From JBBSZK01 sp964428325 (GTDB lineage Archaea; Nanobdellota; Nanobdellia; Pacearchaeales; GW2011-AR1), in assembly GCA_964428325.1 (NCBI GenBank), contig CAYRXU010000004.1, forward strand, positions 1 through 62,262: DNA of 62,262 nucleotides, written 5' to 3'. The position numbers were made by a program, and so were the translations under genes. The notes under the pieces are model-generated. The model searched no databases. It was given only the letters and a program-made list of their open reading frames with translations, and had not been told where the DNA came from. The stretch's first letter is position 1. Each line of letters starts with the position of its first letter. Below, in pieces: positions 1 to 8,232 of the stretch.

Positions 1-54
1 CAAGGACGATGCCCTTTCGCGGCGTAAACCCGGGTTCGAATCCCGGCAGGGGCA
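1..54 (+). tRNA. tRNA-Glu (UUC), 5' end cut by window edge
   Basis: The visible part runs from the D arm to the discriminator. The anticodon stem ATGCC/GGCGT closes a 7-base loop CTTTCGC with anticodon TTC. The T arm is CCGGG-TTCGAAT-CCCGG, followed by acceptor strand CAGGGGC and A73; CCA is not encoded. An integrase starts 81 bases downstream, and the 3' end of this tRNA (44-56) recurs at 18460-18472, so the gene appears to serve as an integration site. Confidence 0.95.
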
Positions 55-86
55 TCTAGGTATTTTGCGATTTTAGTGGGCATTTG
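44..86 (+). repeat. attL of element 1: core 44-56 and inverted arm 66-86
   Basis: The core CGGCAGGGGCATC covers the last bases of the tRNA plus two flanking bases. Nine bases later lies TGCGATTTTAGTGGGCATTT, whose reverse complement contains AATGCCCACTAAAATCGCA. That 19-mer is found exactly at 42449-42467 and with two changes at 18426-18444. A 19-base exact match is not expected by chance in 62 kb. Confidence 0.75.
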
Positions 87-135
87 TCCATACTAAGTCC
101 ATGTTACATATTAACGTGGATTGGGACAAAAACCC

Positions 136-1293
136 ATGAAAATCGACCCCTATAACCATAAAGAACGATACCTCGAGTGGAAAGAAGAAGCCACAAAAAC
201 AGGAATCAGAGACGTAGGCACATACAATTCTGATCTTATACTGAAATACTTAAACGATATGGAAAAGGGAATTAACATATCGATGGTAAGCGTTAAGGGA
301 GGTAGAAGTCATATGCGACTCTGTTCCTTACGAGATAGATTACGATTCTTTTCATTAAAGTTCAAAGAGCTCTACGATCTTGATCGAATAACCAATGTCT
401 CAGAAGAACAAGTAATTGGTTTTTTCGCTGATATGAAAAGCGGAGTCATATCGAGAAAGGACGGCAAGCAGTTTAAGTCGACAGATACGGCAGTCAAAAT
501 CTTCAAAGCTTTTTGGCATTGGTATCAGAAGATGAGTAAAAAACAAGGTTTAGAAGTGCCCGATATAACGTTAGACCTCGATACAAGAGCAGAGAAGCCC
601 GACTGGGTGTATCTTACGGAAGAAGAAATAAAGAAATTATGCGACAATGTAAAACCAGACTACAAGACACTAATCATGTTTCTGTTCGATACAGGAATTA
701 GAGCTCCAACTGAATTGATGAATATTAAAGTTTCTGACTTATATAGTGAGTGTAAAGAAGTTAATATTCGAGAGGAAGCAAGCAAAACATTCGGGAGACG
801 AATAAAACTGATGCTCTGTTCTCATATGGTTAAAGAGCATATTAAGAACAATAAACTGACTAAAGAAGACTATCTCTTCCCCATTAGCCCAGGAAGAACA
901 AATGAATATCTAAAAAGAACTGCACAACGCGTATTCGGAGAGGGGAAAACACTAGCAGGGCAAAAATACTCAGAACTAACGATGTATGATTTTCGCCACA
1001 ACTCATGTTGCTACTGGCTCCCACGTTACAAATCAGAATCTGCACTCAAATACAGATTCGGCTGGAAGAAAAGCGAGAAAATTCATTATTACAGCGAGCT
1101 ATTGGGAATGAAAGACACTATCTCCGAAGATGATCTCCTCATCGACACAACAAAAACAGAAATAGAAAAAAGGCTGGCTCAATCAGAAAAAGAAAGAGGA
1201 ATTATGGAAGAAAAAATAAAGACAATGGAGCTCCAGATGATCAATATCCTAGAACTTGTGAAGCAATTAGAAATAACCCATAAAATAGCCTAA
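136..1293 (+). CDS. Tyrosine recombinase / integrase
   Basis: Likely catalyses site-specific integration and excision at tRNA-Glu. The N-terminal half is a helical core-binding (SAM-like) domain. The C-terminal catalytic domain shows the first Arg in FDTGIRAPTE, a His/Arg box in YDFRHNSCCYW, and the nucleophile Tyr in KIHYYSELLG. A charged coiled-coil tail (EKRLAQSEKERGIMEEK) follows. I start at ATG 136; a TTG at 121 would add five residues. It is the only integrase in the window and lies immediately inside the left attachment site. A second tRNA-Glu element at 41.2 kb lacks an integrase but has the same arm sequence, so this enzyme is a candidate to act on both. Confidence 0.93.
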   Translation: MKIDPYNHKERYLEWKEEATKTGIRDVGTYNSDLILKYLNDMEKGINISMVSVKGGRSHMRLCSLRDRLRFFSLKFKELYDLDRITNVSEEQVIGFFADMKSGVISRKDGKQFKSTDTAVKIFKAFWHWYQKMSKKQGLEVPDITLDLDTRAEKPDWVYLTEEEIKKLCDNVKPDYKTLIMFLFDTGIRAPTELMNIKVSDLYSECKEVNIREEASKTFGRRIKLMLCSHMVKEHIKNNKLTKEDYLFPISPGRTNEYLKRTAQRVFGEGKTLAGQKYSELTMYDFRHNSCCYWLPRYKSESALKYRFGWKKSEKIHYYSELLGMKDTISEDDLLIDTTKTEIEKRLAQSEKERGIMEEKIKTMELQMINILELVKQLEITHKIA

Positions 1294-1295
1294 CC

Positions 1296-4200
1296 TTATT
1301 TCTCAGCCCAATCTCTAGCAACGAGCTCTGCTTGCTTCAAGACCAATTCTGTGGCTTTCTGTTGCTTGTCTGGAGGATATCCATATTTTCTTAAAATTCT
1401 CTTAACAAGTAATCGCAAATTTGCTTGTATGTTTTCTCGCAACGTCCAGTCAATCGTAACATTTCTTCGTATTGCTTCTGTCAACTCAACAGCAATCTTT
1501 CGTAACGTATCATCGCCAAGCACCTTAACTGCACTATCATTTACTTCAAGTGCATCATAGAATGCAATTTCGTCCTCACTCAAATCAAGCTCACTACCCC
1601 GATTCTTTTCTTCCTTGACTTTCTTAGCTAATTCAATTAGTTCTTCTATAACTTGTGCAGCTTCAATACTCTTATTCGTATATTTTTTAATGGTTTTATC
1701 TAACAAATCCATAAAGGACTTTCCTTGAACAAGATTTTTCTTCATCATGATTCTAATCTCGTCATTAAGTAATTTCTTGAGCGTTTCAAATGCAAGGTTT
1801 TTTTGAGGCATCTCTTTAACTTCCGCTAAGAATCCTTCAGACAGAATTGAAATGTCGGGCTTTTTGATACCTGCTGCTGCAAAAATGTCCACAATCCGAT
1901 CGGAAACAATAGCCTTAGACAAGATTTGCTTGATAGCAGAGTCTATACTTTCTTTATCAAATAGTTTAGTTATCGTATTCTTAGAGAGTGCAGCTTTTAT
2001 TGCTTGGAAAAGTCCAACCTCTTCTTTAATCTTCATTGCCCTATCATGAGGAACTGCAAGAGAAAATGCCTTGAGAAGAGCAGTCGTTTCTTTGATGTAT
2101 CGCTCTTTACCGTCTTTTTGTTTTAAGATATGTTCCATTGCGTTTGGCAAGAACGAGATTCTCTCTTTCGGACTCAATCTAAAGAATTTCTTGTAATCTA
2201 ATCCGTGAAACATGGAACTAACAACTTCATACTTTTCTAGCATTAATTCGACGGCCTTATCCTGATCAAACGTAGGCTTGCCCTTGCCCCCGCTTTCAGT
2301 ATAATCCATTAGAGCCTTCTTGAGATCAACCCCTATGCCCATGTAATCAACAATCAATCCTCCTTCTTTGTCCTTGAAAACTCGATTAACACGCGCAATT
2401 GCCTGCATGAGGCTATGTCCCTTCATAGCTTTGTCAACATACATTGTATGCAGAACAGGAGCATCAAAACCCGTAAGCCACATATCGCGCACAAGTACGA
2501 GTTTAAGCGGATGATGTTGGTCTTTAAGGTTCTCGCCTATATGTTGTCGACGTGACTTATTGCGTATGTGTTCCTGCCATTCCTTGGGGTCGGAAGCAGA
2601 GCCAGTCATAATAATTTTCACGACACCACTGTCATCGTCCTTACTATACCAGTTGGGACGTAACTTGATAATTTCATTATACAACTCGACACAGATTCTT
2701 CGGCTCATACATACAATGATGCCCTTTCCTTCTAAAACTTCAGTTCTCTTCTCAAAATGGTCGACAATATCCTCTGCAATCTTCTTGATACGCCTCGGAC
2801 TTCCTGCAACCGCCTCTAGACGCGCCCATTTACTCTTGAGTCTCTCCTTACCTTCTTCTCCCTCAGTTATTTCCTCGAACTCTTGGTCAATTTTGGGTCT
2901 TTCTTCAGGTTTAAGCTCTAACTTTGCAAGTCTACTTTCATAATAAATTCTAACTGTTGCTCCATCTTTTACTGCTTGCTCAATATCATAGACGTCCACA
3001 TACTTGCCAAAAACGGCAGGAGTGCTCTTATCAGATTTTTCAATAGGTGTTCCTGTAAATCCGATAAATGACGCTTTGGGCAATCCGTCCCGTAAATACT
3101 TAGCAAACCCATAGGTGATAAGTGCCTTGTCTTTTTTATCGAGTACCTTTGCACTAAACCCGTACTGGCTTCTGTGAGCTTCATCAGCGATAACAACAAT
3201 ATTATCTCGTTCTGAAAGAACAGGATACGTCTCTCGCTCCTCTTCAGGGAAAAACTTTTGGATGGTTGTGAAAATAACGCCTCCTGAAGAAACTCGCAAT
3301 AAGTTTTGAAGTTCCTTTCTCGACTCTGCTTGAACAGGTGTTTGCTTGACTATGTCTCGACAACGACCAAACGTCTCAAATAATTGCCCATCGAGATCGT
3401 TTCTATCTGTGAGTAAAACAACAGTCGGATTGTCCAATTCTCTCACCAGCTTTCCTGTGTAAAAGACCATTGTAAGACTTTTCCCCGAACCTTGTGTATG
3501 CCATACTACTCCTGCTTTCTTATTTCCTTTACGCGCAGCGATAGTAGACTCTAGAGCTTTATTGACTGCATAGTATTGGTGATATGCAGCCACCTTCTTA
3601 TGCGTCTCCTTATCTTTCTCAAAAACAATAAAGTTTCGTATAAGGTCAAGGAATCTTTCCTTATCGCACATTCCCTTAAGGAGGACTTCCATTTCTGTAA
3701 GACTCTTACTGGGTTTTCGACCATCAAGGCTTTTCCATTGCATAAAACGTTCTTTAGCAGAAGTCAATGTGCCCACTCGCGTATCAAGCCCATCGCTTAC
3801 TATCAATAGTTCGTTATAAGTGAAAACGGAGCTAATCTGTTCTTTATACGTTTGTAATTGATTATATGCCGTCCAGATAGTTGCCTCTTCATCCGCAATA
3901 TTCTTTAGTTCAACAAGCACCAAAGGAAGACCATTAACAAACAGGATTACGTCAGGTCTTCGATCTACATTGTTTTCAATTATTGTAAACTGATTAATTG
4001 CAGTAAACTCGTTACGCTCTGGTTTATCGAAATCTACCAGCCAAACCGTATCTCCCACGATTCGTCCGTCTTTTCGATATTCAACCGCCACACCATCTAC
4101 AAGCATTTTGTGGAAACTTTCGTTATTGGCTATAAGCGATTGATTTTCTGCGCGTAGAACCCTCTTTAACGCCTGTTCTTGTGCTTCTGCTGGAATATGA

Positions 4201-4385
4201 GGGTTAATCTTACGTATCGCTTCCCTCAAACGATCAACGAGAACAACATCTCCATAGCTCTTTCGTTCATTATTGCCGTCTGGAGCAGGCGCAATGTCAG
4301 GGCCATATTCTATTTTCCAATCAATTTCTTCAAGAATTTGAAGAAGAGCATCTTCAACGTGTGACTCTGTTATTATCTTTCTCAT
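1296..4385 (-). CDS. hsdR: Type I restriction enzyme R subunit (HsdR)
   Basis: DNA-translocating endonuclease subunit of a type I restriction system. The N-terminal PD-(D/E)xK nuclease shows D145 in RRPDVILF and E159-L-K161. The SF2 motor follows with Walker A HTQGSGKS at 296-303, DEAH at 401-404, motif III FTGTP and motif VI AIARVNRVFK. The C-terminal third is the helical HsdM/S-docking region. At 1029 residues it is full length, with no frameshift. It is the last gene of a minus-strand operon and lies 26 bases after the HEPN gene at 4412-5584. Its stop is two bases from the convergent integrase stop. The presence of motor and nuclease residues suggests it is active. Confidence 0.95.
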   Translation of the reverse strand: MRKIITESHVEDALLQILEEIDWKIEYGPDIAPAPDGNNERKSYGDVVLVDRLREAIRKINPHIPAEAQEQALKRVLRAENQSLIANNESFHKMLVDGVAVEYRKDGRIVGDTVWLVDFDKPERNEFTAINQFTIIENNVDRRPDVILFVNGLPLVLVELKNIADEEATIWTAYNQLQTYKEQISSVFTYNELLIVSDGLDTRVGTLTSAKERFMQWKSLDGRKPSKSLTEMEVLLKGMCDKERFLDLIRNFIVFEKDKETHKKVAAYHQYYAVNKALESTIAARKGNKKAGVVWHTQGSGKSLTMVFYTGKLVRELDNPTVVLLTDRNDLDGQLFETFGRCRDIVKQTPVQAESRKELQNLLRVSSGGVIFTTIQKFFPEEERETYPVLSERDNIVVIADEAHRSQYGFSAKVLDKKDKALITYGFAKYLRDGLPKASFIGFTGTPIEKSDKSTPAVFGKYVDVYDIEQAVKDGATVRIYYESRLAKLELKPEERPKIDQEFEEITEGEEGKERLKSKWARLEAVAGSPRRIKKIAEDIVDHFEKRTEVLEGKGIIVCMSRRICVELYNEIIKLRPNWYSKDDDSGVVKIIMTGSASDPKEWQEHIRNKSRRQHIGENLKDQHHPLKLVLVRDMWLTGFDAPVLHTMYVDKAMKGHSLMQAIARVNRVFKDKEGGLIVDYMGIGVDLKKALMDYTESGGKGKPTFDQDKAVELMLEKYEVVSSMFHGLDYKKFFRLSPKERISFLPNAMEHILKQKDGKERYIKETTALLKAFSLAVPHDRAMKIKEEVGLFQAIKAALSKNTITKLFDKESIDSAIKQILSKAIVSDRIVDIFAAAGIKKPDISILSEGFLAEVKEMPQKNLAFETLKKLLNDEIRIMMKKNLVQGKSFMDLLDKTIKKYTNKSIEAAQVIEELIELAKKVKEEKNRGSELDLSEDEIAFYDALEVNDSAVKVLGDDTLRKIAVELTEAIRRNVTIDWTLRENIQANLRLLVKRILRKYGYPPDKQQKATELVLKQAELVARDWAEK

Positions 4386-4411
4386 CTTGTTATTTGAGGT
4401 TTTTCTTATTT

Positions 4412-5584
4412 TTAAGGTTGTGTTTTCTGACTGTCAGAACTTTCTTTCTTATGTTGAAAATCGTAATTTCTAGTGGTTATCTTCTCAACAAGTTTAACAG
4501 CTTCTATTATGAGTTTCCTTGCTTTCTCCTTATCAATGTCTGGTTTCATGATGCTTCTTAGAGCAGGCAAATTTTCAGCAGTCAGATAAGTTGGTTTGGG
4601 AGGGTGTTCGCCTTTCAGCGAAATCATGTAGGCAGGAACGACTACCTCGGGAATTATTTTGTGGAGATTAGAATGAACATAGTTGTTTCTTATGAATTCC
4701 CTAAGTTCTTGAAGGTATTTTTTCTCTTGATCACCAATAAATCCTTGCGAATGACAATCGTTTATTAAATTCTCTAGCTCTGCTTCATAGTGCTCTTTCT
4801 TTTTATAGAACCATATTTCTTTCAAAAAAGACTCTATGAATATAGAGAGCATACAGATAGAAGCATTAAAGTTTCCAAACCAAAAATTACTTATGGTTTC
4901 ATAATATAAGGATTTATTTTCAGCTTCTAAGTGGATTCTATCATTAATTAGAGGTAATTGCCTCATTCTATCTATGATCTCGTCTTTTTTAGCTAAAAAG
5001 GAATTATACATCTTTTCCGCTTCTTCTTTTTTTAAGAAATATTCTTCTTCTTTTATCATTCGTTTGTGCAAATCTTTAGGGGCAGACATTAATTCATCAA
5101 ATTCCTTAATCTGCGCGTTTAAACCCTTTATTTCCTCCGATTCTTCAGAAAATCCCCTCCCAAGCATTTTCTCTTTCTTATACAGAAATCTTTCTCTTTG
5201 TATCGCTAGATTTGAAGCAGAAACAAATTCAGCAGGATTCTGAATCGATTCCACATTAGCACTATTCTTTAAACTACTGAAATACTCAGCAATTTTGTAA
5301 ATATTATTATTTTCATCTTTAAATGATTGGAATAATTTAGATTTCTTTCGAAACTCCAAGAATTCTTTTTGATCAATTATTTTATTTTCATACAGATAGT
5401 CTAAGAGGGTTTGAACATCACATTCATTTTTAATCTCTCGAGCCAAATAGTGATAAAATTCTAGTTTCTGGCCGATCATTATTTTATCGATTATCTCCCC
5501 TATTCCTTTTCTAAATTCGTAGAATTCTTTTTTCAGTTTTTCATAGTCAGAACTTTCTTCATCCATTCGCTCTAATCTCTCCAT
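4412..5584 (-). CDS. HEPN-domain protein inside the RM operon
   Basis: 390 residues. The first ~220 are charged helices or coiled coil with no recognised family. The C-terminal part looks like a HEPN fold: a hydrophobic helix (NASICMLSIFIESFLKEIW, about 239-257), then R299-NNYV-H304, the Rx4H catalytic motif of HEPN ribonucleases. Known: HEPN RNases act in toxin-antitoxin, abortive infection and RM-guard systems (RloC, PrrC, RnlA, LsoA families). The start overlaps the hsdS stop region by 26 bases, so it is translated with hsdS. Inference: an RNA-cutting effector that responds when restriction fails. The fold is assigned from the motif and helices only. Confidence 0.6.
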   Translation of the reverse strand: MERLERMDEESSDYEKLKKEFYEFRKGIGEIIDKIMIGQKLEFYHYLAREIKNECDVQTLLDYLYENKIIDQKEFLEFRKKSKLFQSFKDENNNIYKIAEYFSSLKNSANVESIQNPAEFVSASNLAIQRERFLYKKEKMLGRGFSEESEEIKGLNAQIKEFDELMSAPKDLHKRMIKEEEYFLKKEEAEKMYNSFLAKKDEIIDRMRQLPLINDRIHLEAENKSLYYETISNFWFGNFNASICMLSIFIESFLKEIWFYKKKEHYEAELENLINDCHSQGFIGDQEKKYLQELREFIRNNYVHSNLHKIIPEVVVPAYMISLKGEHPPKPTYLTAENLPALRSIMKPDIDKEKARKLIIEAVKLVEKITTRNYDFQHKKESSDSQKTQP

Positions 5585-6812
5585 TCATTAATTTAGGCAA
5601 AAGCGAATCTCTGATTTTCATTAGAGAATAATTTTCGTAAAAGTTCTTTTCCATTGTTCTTCTAATAGGTTTAATAATCTGATCAAAAGATTCTAAACTT
5701 TTTTTATCTGGTATTAAAACGTTTACCTTCTTTATTCCCTTAACATTAAAACTATCAAAAATAGTTCCTCTGTCTATATTCTTCTCTATTTCGTCTCTTC
5801 CTAATTGAGAATGGAGAAATAGGAGTAAGTAAAAAGGAGAGATGGTAGTTGCCCTTATAGCAGTTATGTTTCTACCTATGCCTGCTTTAAAATTGTAAGG
5901 GGTCTGGGATATGTTCCCAGAGAAACCTGCGTTGTTGATCAATATATCTCCTTCTTCAACTTCTATATTATTTGTCCAAATACTATAATCTTCTTCGCTT
6001 ATAAAATACTTCTTATCTAAATTAAGCAGACCTTTTTGACCCATATTATAAAATTGCAATAGTAATTTTCCCCCTTCTTTTTCTTCTGGCTTTTTAGTAT
6101 GTAAACAATCAATCACTCTTGCAATTTCAGGTAATTTTTTAATCTCCCAAGTATCTTTTCGTTCATCGATAAACCATTTCTTAAAAAACGCCTGCCCAAT
6201 ATTTTCAAGCGTTCTATTCATTTGATTGTTGAGTTCTATTTTATCCTGAATTATCTTGTAAAATTTACCTATTTCTTGCTGTTCTTTAATTTTTGGCAAT
6301 GGGATAATAAAAGACTTCATTTTCCCCCCATCAATAGCTCTTCTAGATGACCCAGAATTAAATGATCCAATATAATTTTTAGTTTGAGGCAAGATAAGAT
6401 ATGCATTCAGAAACCAAGGAGATAGTCTTTCTTTATTACATCTGATACAACCAACTGAACGAGTGATCACTGCGGGCAACATGTCCTTTGGAACTATACA
6501 TGATCTTGCAAAAGTTATGCCATCCCCAAGCTGATTTAATAAAACATCTTCCTCTTCCAATTCAGCAGATTTTAATTCTAGATATTGTTCTTTAGAGATG
6601 TATCCCACTTTTGACTTATCAAGATAGCCATCAAAAACAGGAGCACTCTGAATAATGCGAAACGCCGTAAGTTTATTAGAATGGCTTTGTTTTCCTCCTT
6701 TAGGGTCTCTTCCGCAAAATATTTTTTTGACACTACTTCCTAACTTGGTTATTTCCCAATCTTCTGGAATCTTTCCTATTTCAGTTTGTTTGAACTTGGT
6801 TTGTTGCTTCAT
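5559..6812 (-). CDS. hsdS: Type I restriction specificity subunit (HsdS)
   Basis: Recognises the target sequence for both methylation and restriction. It starts with the family signature TEIGKIPEDWEITKLG and has two target-recognition domains (about 20-190 and 220-400). Each is followed by a conserved helix: KIKEQQEIGKFYKIIQDKIE after the first, and SLMKIRDSLLPKLMNGEI at the end. The ATG at 6812 is preferred over an upstream TTG. It overlaps the PIN gene upstream and the HEPN gene downstream, which implies tight co-translation. Confidence 0.93.
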   Translation of the reverse strand: MKQQTKFKQTEIGKIPEDWEITKLGSSVKKIFCGRDPKGGKQSHSNKLTAFRIIQSAPVFDGYLDKSKVGYISKEQYLELKSAELEEEDVLLNQLGDGITFARSCIVPKDMLPAVITRSVGCIRCNKERLSPWFLNAYLILPQTKNYIGSFNSGSSRRAIDGGKMKSFIIPLPKIKEQQEIGKFYKIIQDKIELNNQMNRTLENIGQAFFKKWFIDERKDTWEIKKLPEIARVIDCLHTKKPEEKEGGKLLLQFYNMGQKGLLNLDKKYFISEEDYSIWTNNIEVEEGDILINNAGFSGNISQTPYNFKAGIGRNITAIRATTISPFYLLLFLHSQLGRDEIEKNIDRGTIFDSFNVKGIKKVNVLIPDKKSLESFDQIIKPIRRTMEKNFYENYSLMKIRDSLLPKLMNGEIRANG

Positions 6813-7311
6813 TATTAACAATCTCCTGAACAGCTTGTTTTGGTGTTAAAACCTTAAAATTAGGAATGGTTTGTTCCAAAATCGTAAAATCTTTCAAGTT
6901 CCATGTAACAAAGCAGTCTATTTGATTTTCTACTATCGCCTGACATTGAATTGCATCTCCAGATTTTTCATTGAATTTTATCGCCGTTTCTATAAAATTG
7001 TCTATTAATTCTCTAGAAAAAGCTTGCGGGCTAATTTGTTTCTTTGATGAAGAAAAAGGGAGAGGATTTATTGTTTTTCTCCAAGATTTAGTTATTCTAT
7101 ATAGCAAAGAATAGGCTTTATCTTTGTCTTTAGTTCTTCTTATCATGGCAGAAGCCAATTCCAGAAAGGTAAAGATAGAAGTAAAAAAAGACACCTTCTT
7201 TGATTTACAGGTCAATACGTAATCCATAAATTCTTTCGATTCTTTATGGTTAGCTTCGCCTTCAATTTCAGAAGCTACGATGACGTCAGAATCAATGGCT
7301 ATATTTTTCAT
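6781..7311 (-). CDS. PIN-domain nuclease (VapC-like)
   Basis: Predicted metal-dependent ribonuclease. From ATG 7311 the protein begins MKNIAIDSDVIVAS with the first PIN aspartates. Other acidic positions are the Glu in FTFLELASAM, the Asp in KSGDAIQC and the Asp in TWNLKDF, which matches the D-E-D-D arrangement of PIN domains. It has 176 residues, longer than a typical VapC. No VapB-like antitoxin is adjacent; instead it is embedded in the RM operon and overlaps the hsdS start by 32 bases. A longer TTG start at 7374 is possible but would run through the repeat-rich leader. A 12-base perfect palindrome lies 38 bases upstream. Confidence 0.82.
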   Translation of the reverse strand: MKNIAIDSDVIVASEIEGEANHKESKEFMDYVLTCKSKKVSFFTSIFTFLELASAMIRRTKDKDKAYSLLYRITKSWRKTINPLPFSSSKKQISPQAFSRELIDNFIETAIKFNEKSGDAIQCQAIVENQIDCFVTWNLKDFTILEQTIPNFKVLTPKQAVQEIVNNEATNQVQTN

Positions 7312-7348
7312 TTTAATAGTAGTCGCTCCAGAAAGATACCCTTCGCCT

Positions 7349-7416
7349 CCTTCTAGAAGGAACTTTAGCCACAAACGAAACTTTTCTTCCTCTAGCCCTA
7401 AACGAAACTCTTTTCC
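7349..7416 (-). promoter_or_regulatory. Palindrome and direct repeats upstream of the PIN gene
   Basis: A perfect 12-base palindrome CCTTCTAGAAGG (7349-7360) is followed by two imperfect direct repeats on the plus strand, TAGCCACAAACGAAACTTTT (7366-7385) and TAGCCCTAAACGAAACTC plus TTTT (7393-7414). This is the only sizeable non-coding gap inside the RM operon (7312-7439). It is a plausible operator or internal promoter controlling the PIN-hsdS-HEPN-hsdR half. Confidence 0.45.
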
Positions 7417-7439
7417 TTACTCTGCCTCTCGCTAAAAAA

Positions 7440-8000
7440 CTAATTCTTCTTGCCATCGCCTACCTCGTTATTTTTCTCTTGAGATTCTTTTAGTTTATTC
7501 TCAAAATCCTTAAAAACTGGTCCAAAATCCCTTTGAATTAGAGTGCTAAGTCTCACATATTCCAAGAGACTCTTAATCAATAGTTTGATTGAATTATTGC
7601 ATAAATCAAAATACTCTTTCAGATTTATCTCATTAACTTTTTCTATATCAACTATCAGACGATGAAGAATAAGATTTCGTTTAGAGTTTAATTTCTTCAA
7701 ATCGTTATATAACTCTAAGTCAATTATACAATTAAAGTGAAGTAATGACAAACTTTCCATGAATCTAAGTCTTTTTATATAATCTTTATAGTCGTTGCTT
7801 ATTATTGACCTGCTTAAATTTATTTTTGAATTTAACAAAATATAAACGAAAGATTTCATAAGTTCGTCTATGAATACATGAGAATAAGATATCCAGTGAA
7901 AATGAAACTTATTATTATAAGCCTCGTTTAGGTCTTTCTCTAAATCGTAGGAATTAATTAATTGGCTAAAGGGCTCATCGTTATCTTCGTGGTTATCCAT
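7440..8000 (-). CDS. Second HEPN-like protein in the RM operon
   Basis: 186 residues from ATG 8000; a TTG at 8024 would add eight. The protein is all-helical with Lys-rich ends. The motif KRNLILHR gives R-x4-H, the HEPN nuclease signature, after the helical stretch FMESLSLLHFNCIIDLELY. A tyrosine/leucine-rich helix follows (LKEYFDLCNNSIKLLIKSLL). It overlaps the upstream two-helix membrane gene by eight bases, so the two are probably made together. No family is recognised by sequence alone. A structural helper of the RM complex is the alternative to an RNase effector. Confidence 0.5.
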   Translation of the reverse strand: MDNHEDNDEPFSQLINSYDLEKDLNEAYNNKFHFHWISYSHVFIDELMKSFVYILLNSKINLSRSIISNDYKDYIKRLRFMESLSLLHFNCIIDLELYNDLKKLNSKRNLILHRLIVDIEKVNEINLKEYFDLCNNSIKLLIKSLLEYVRLSTLIQRDFGPVFKDFENKLKESQEKNNEVGDGKKN

Positions 8001-8232
8001 TCCAACACTCCTTAGTTTCCTCAATTAGTTTCATAATTCCGAAATAAATATAAAAAATAAGACAAATTATTAAAACAAATCCGATAAATATTTGATAACC
8101 TGTAGTCGCAGTATCAAAAGTATGTTGTATCGCTGCCCCAAATAAGATCTCGAAAAGAGTCGGCACTCCCACAATTACAAAAATCCAAGCAATCAAAAGC
8201 TTAAACCAATTGTCACACACTATAGTTTCCAC
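7993..8232 (-). CDS. Small two-helix membrane protein
   Basis: 79 residues with two hydrophobic segments, about 11-32 (LLIAWIFVIVGVPTLFEILF) and 46-69 (YQIFIGFVLIICLIFYIYFG), and short charged ends. The start overlaps the hsdM stop by 13 bases and the end overlaps the HEPN-like gene. Inference: a membrane partner or anchor for the HEPN-like protein, as in abortive-infection systems. No family is recognised. Confidence 0.6.
   Translation of the reverse strand: METIVCDNWFKLLIAWIFVIVGVPTLFEILFGAAIQHTFDTATTGYQIFIGFVLIICLIFYIYFGIMKLIEETKECWNG

Noticed and set aside
1351..3809. Plus-strand open frames inside hsdR
   Set aside because: They are the complement of a long coding gene with intact motifs and show no protein-like pattern or start signals.
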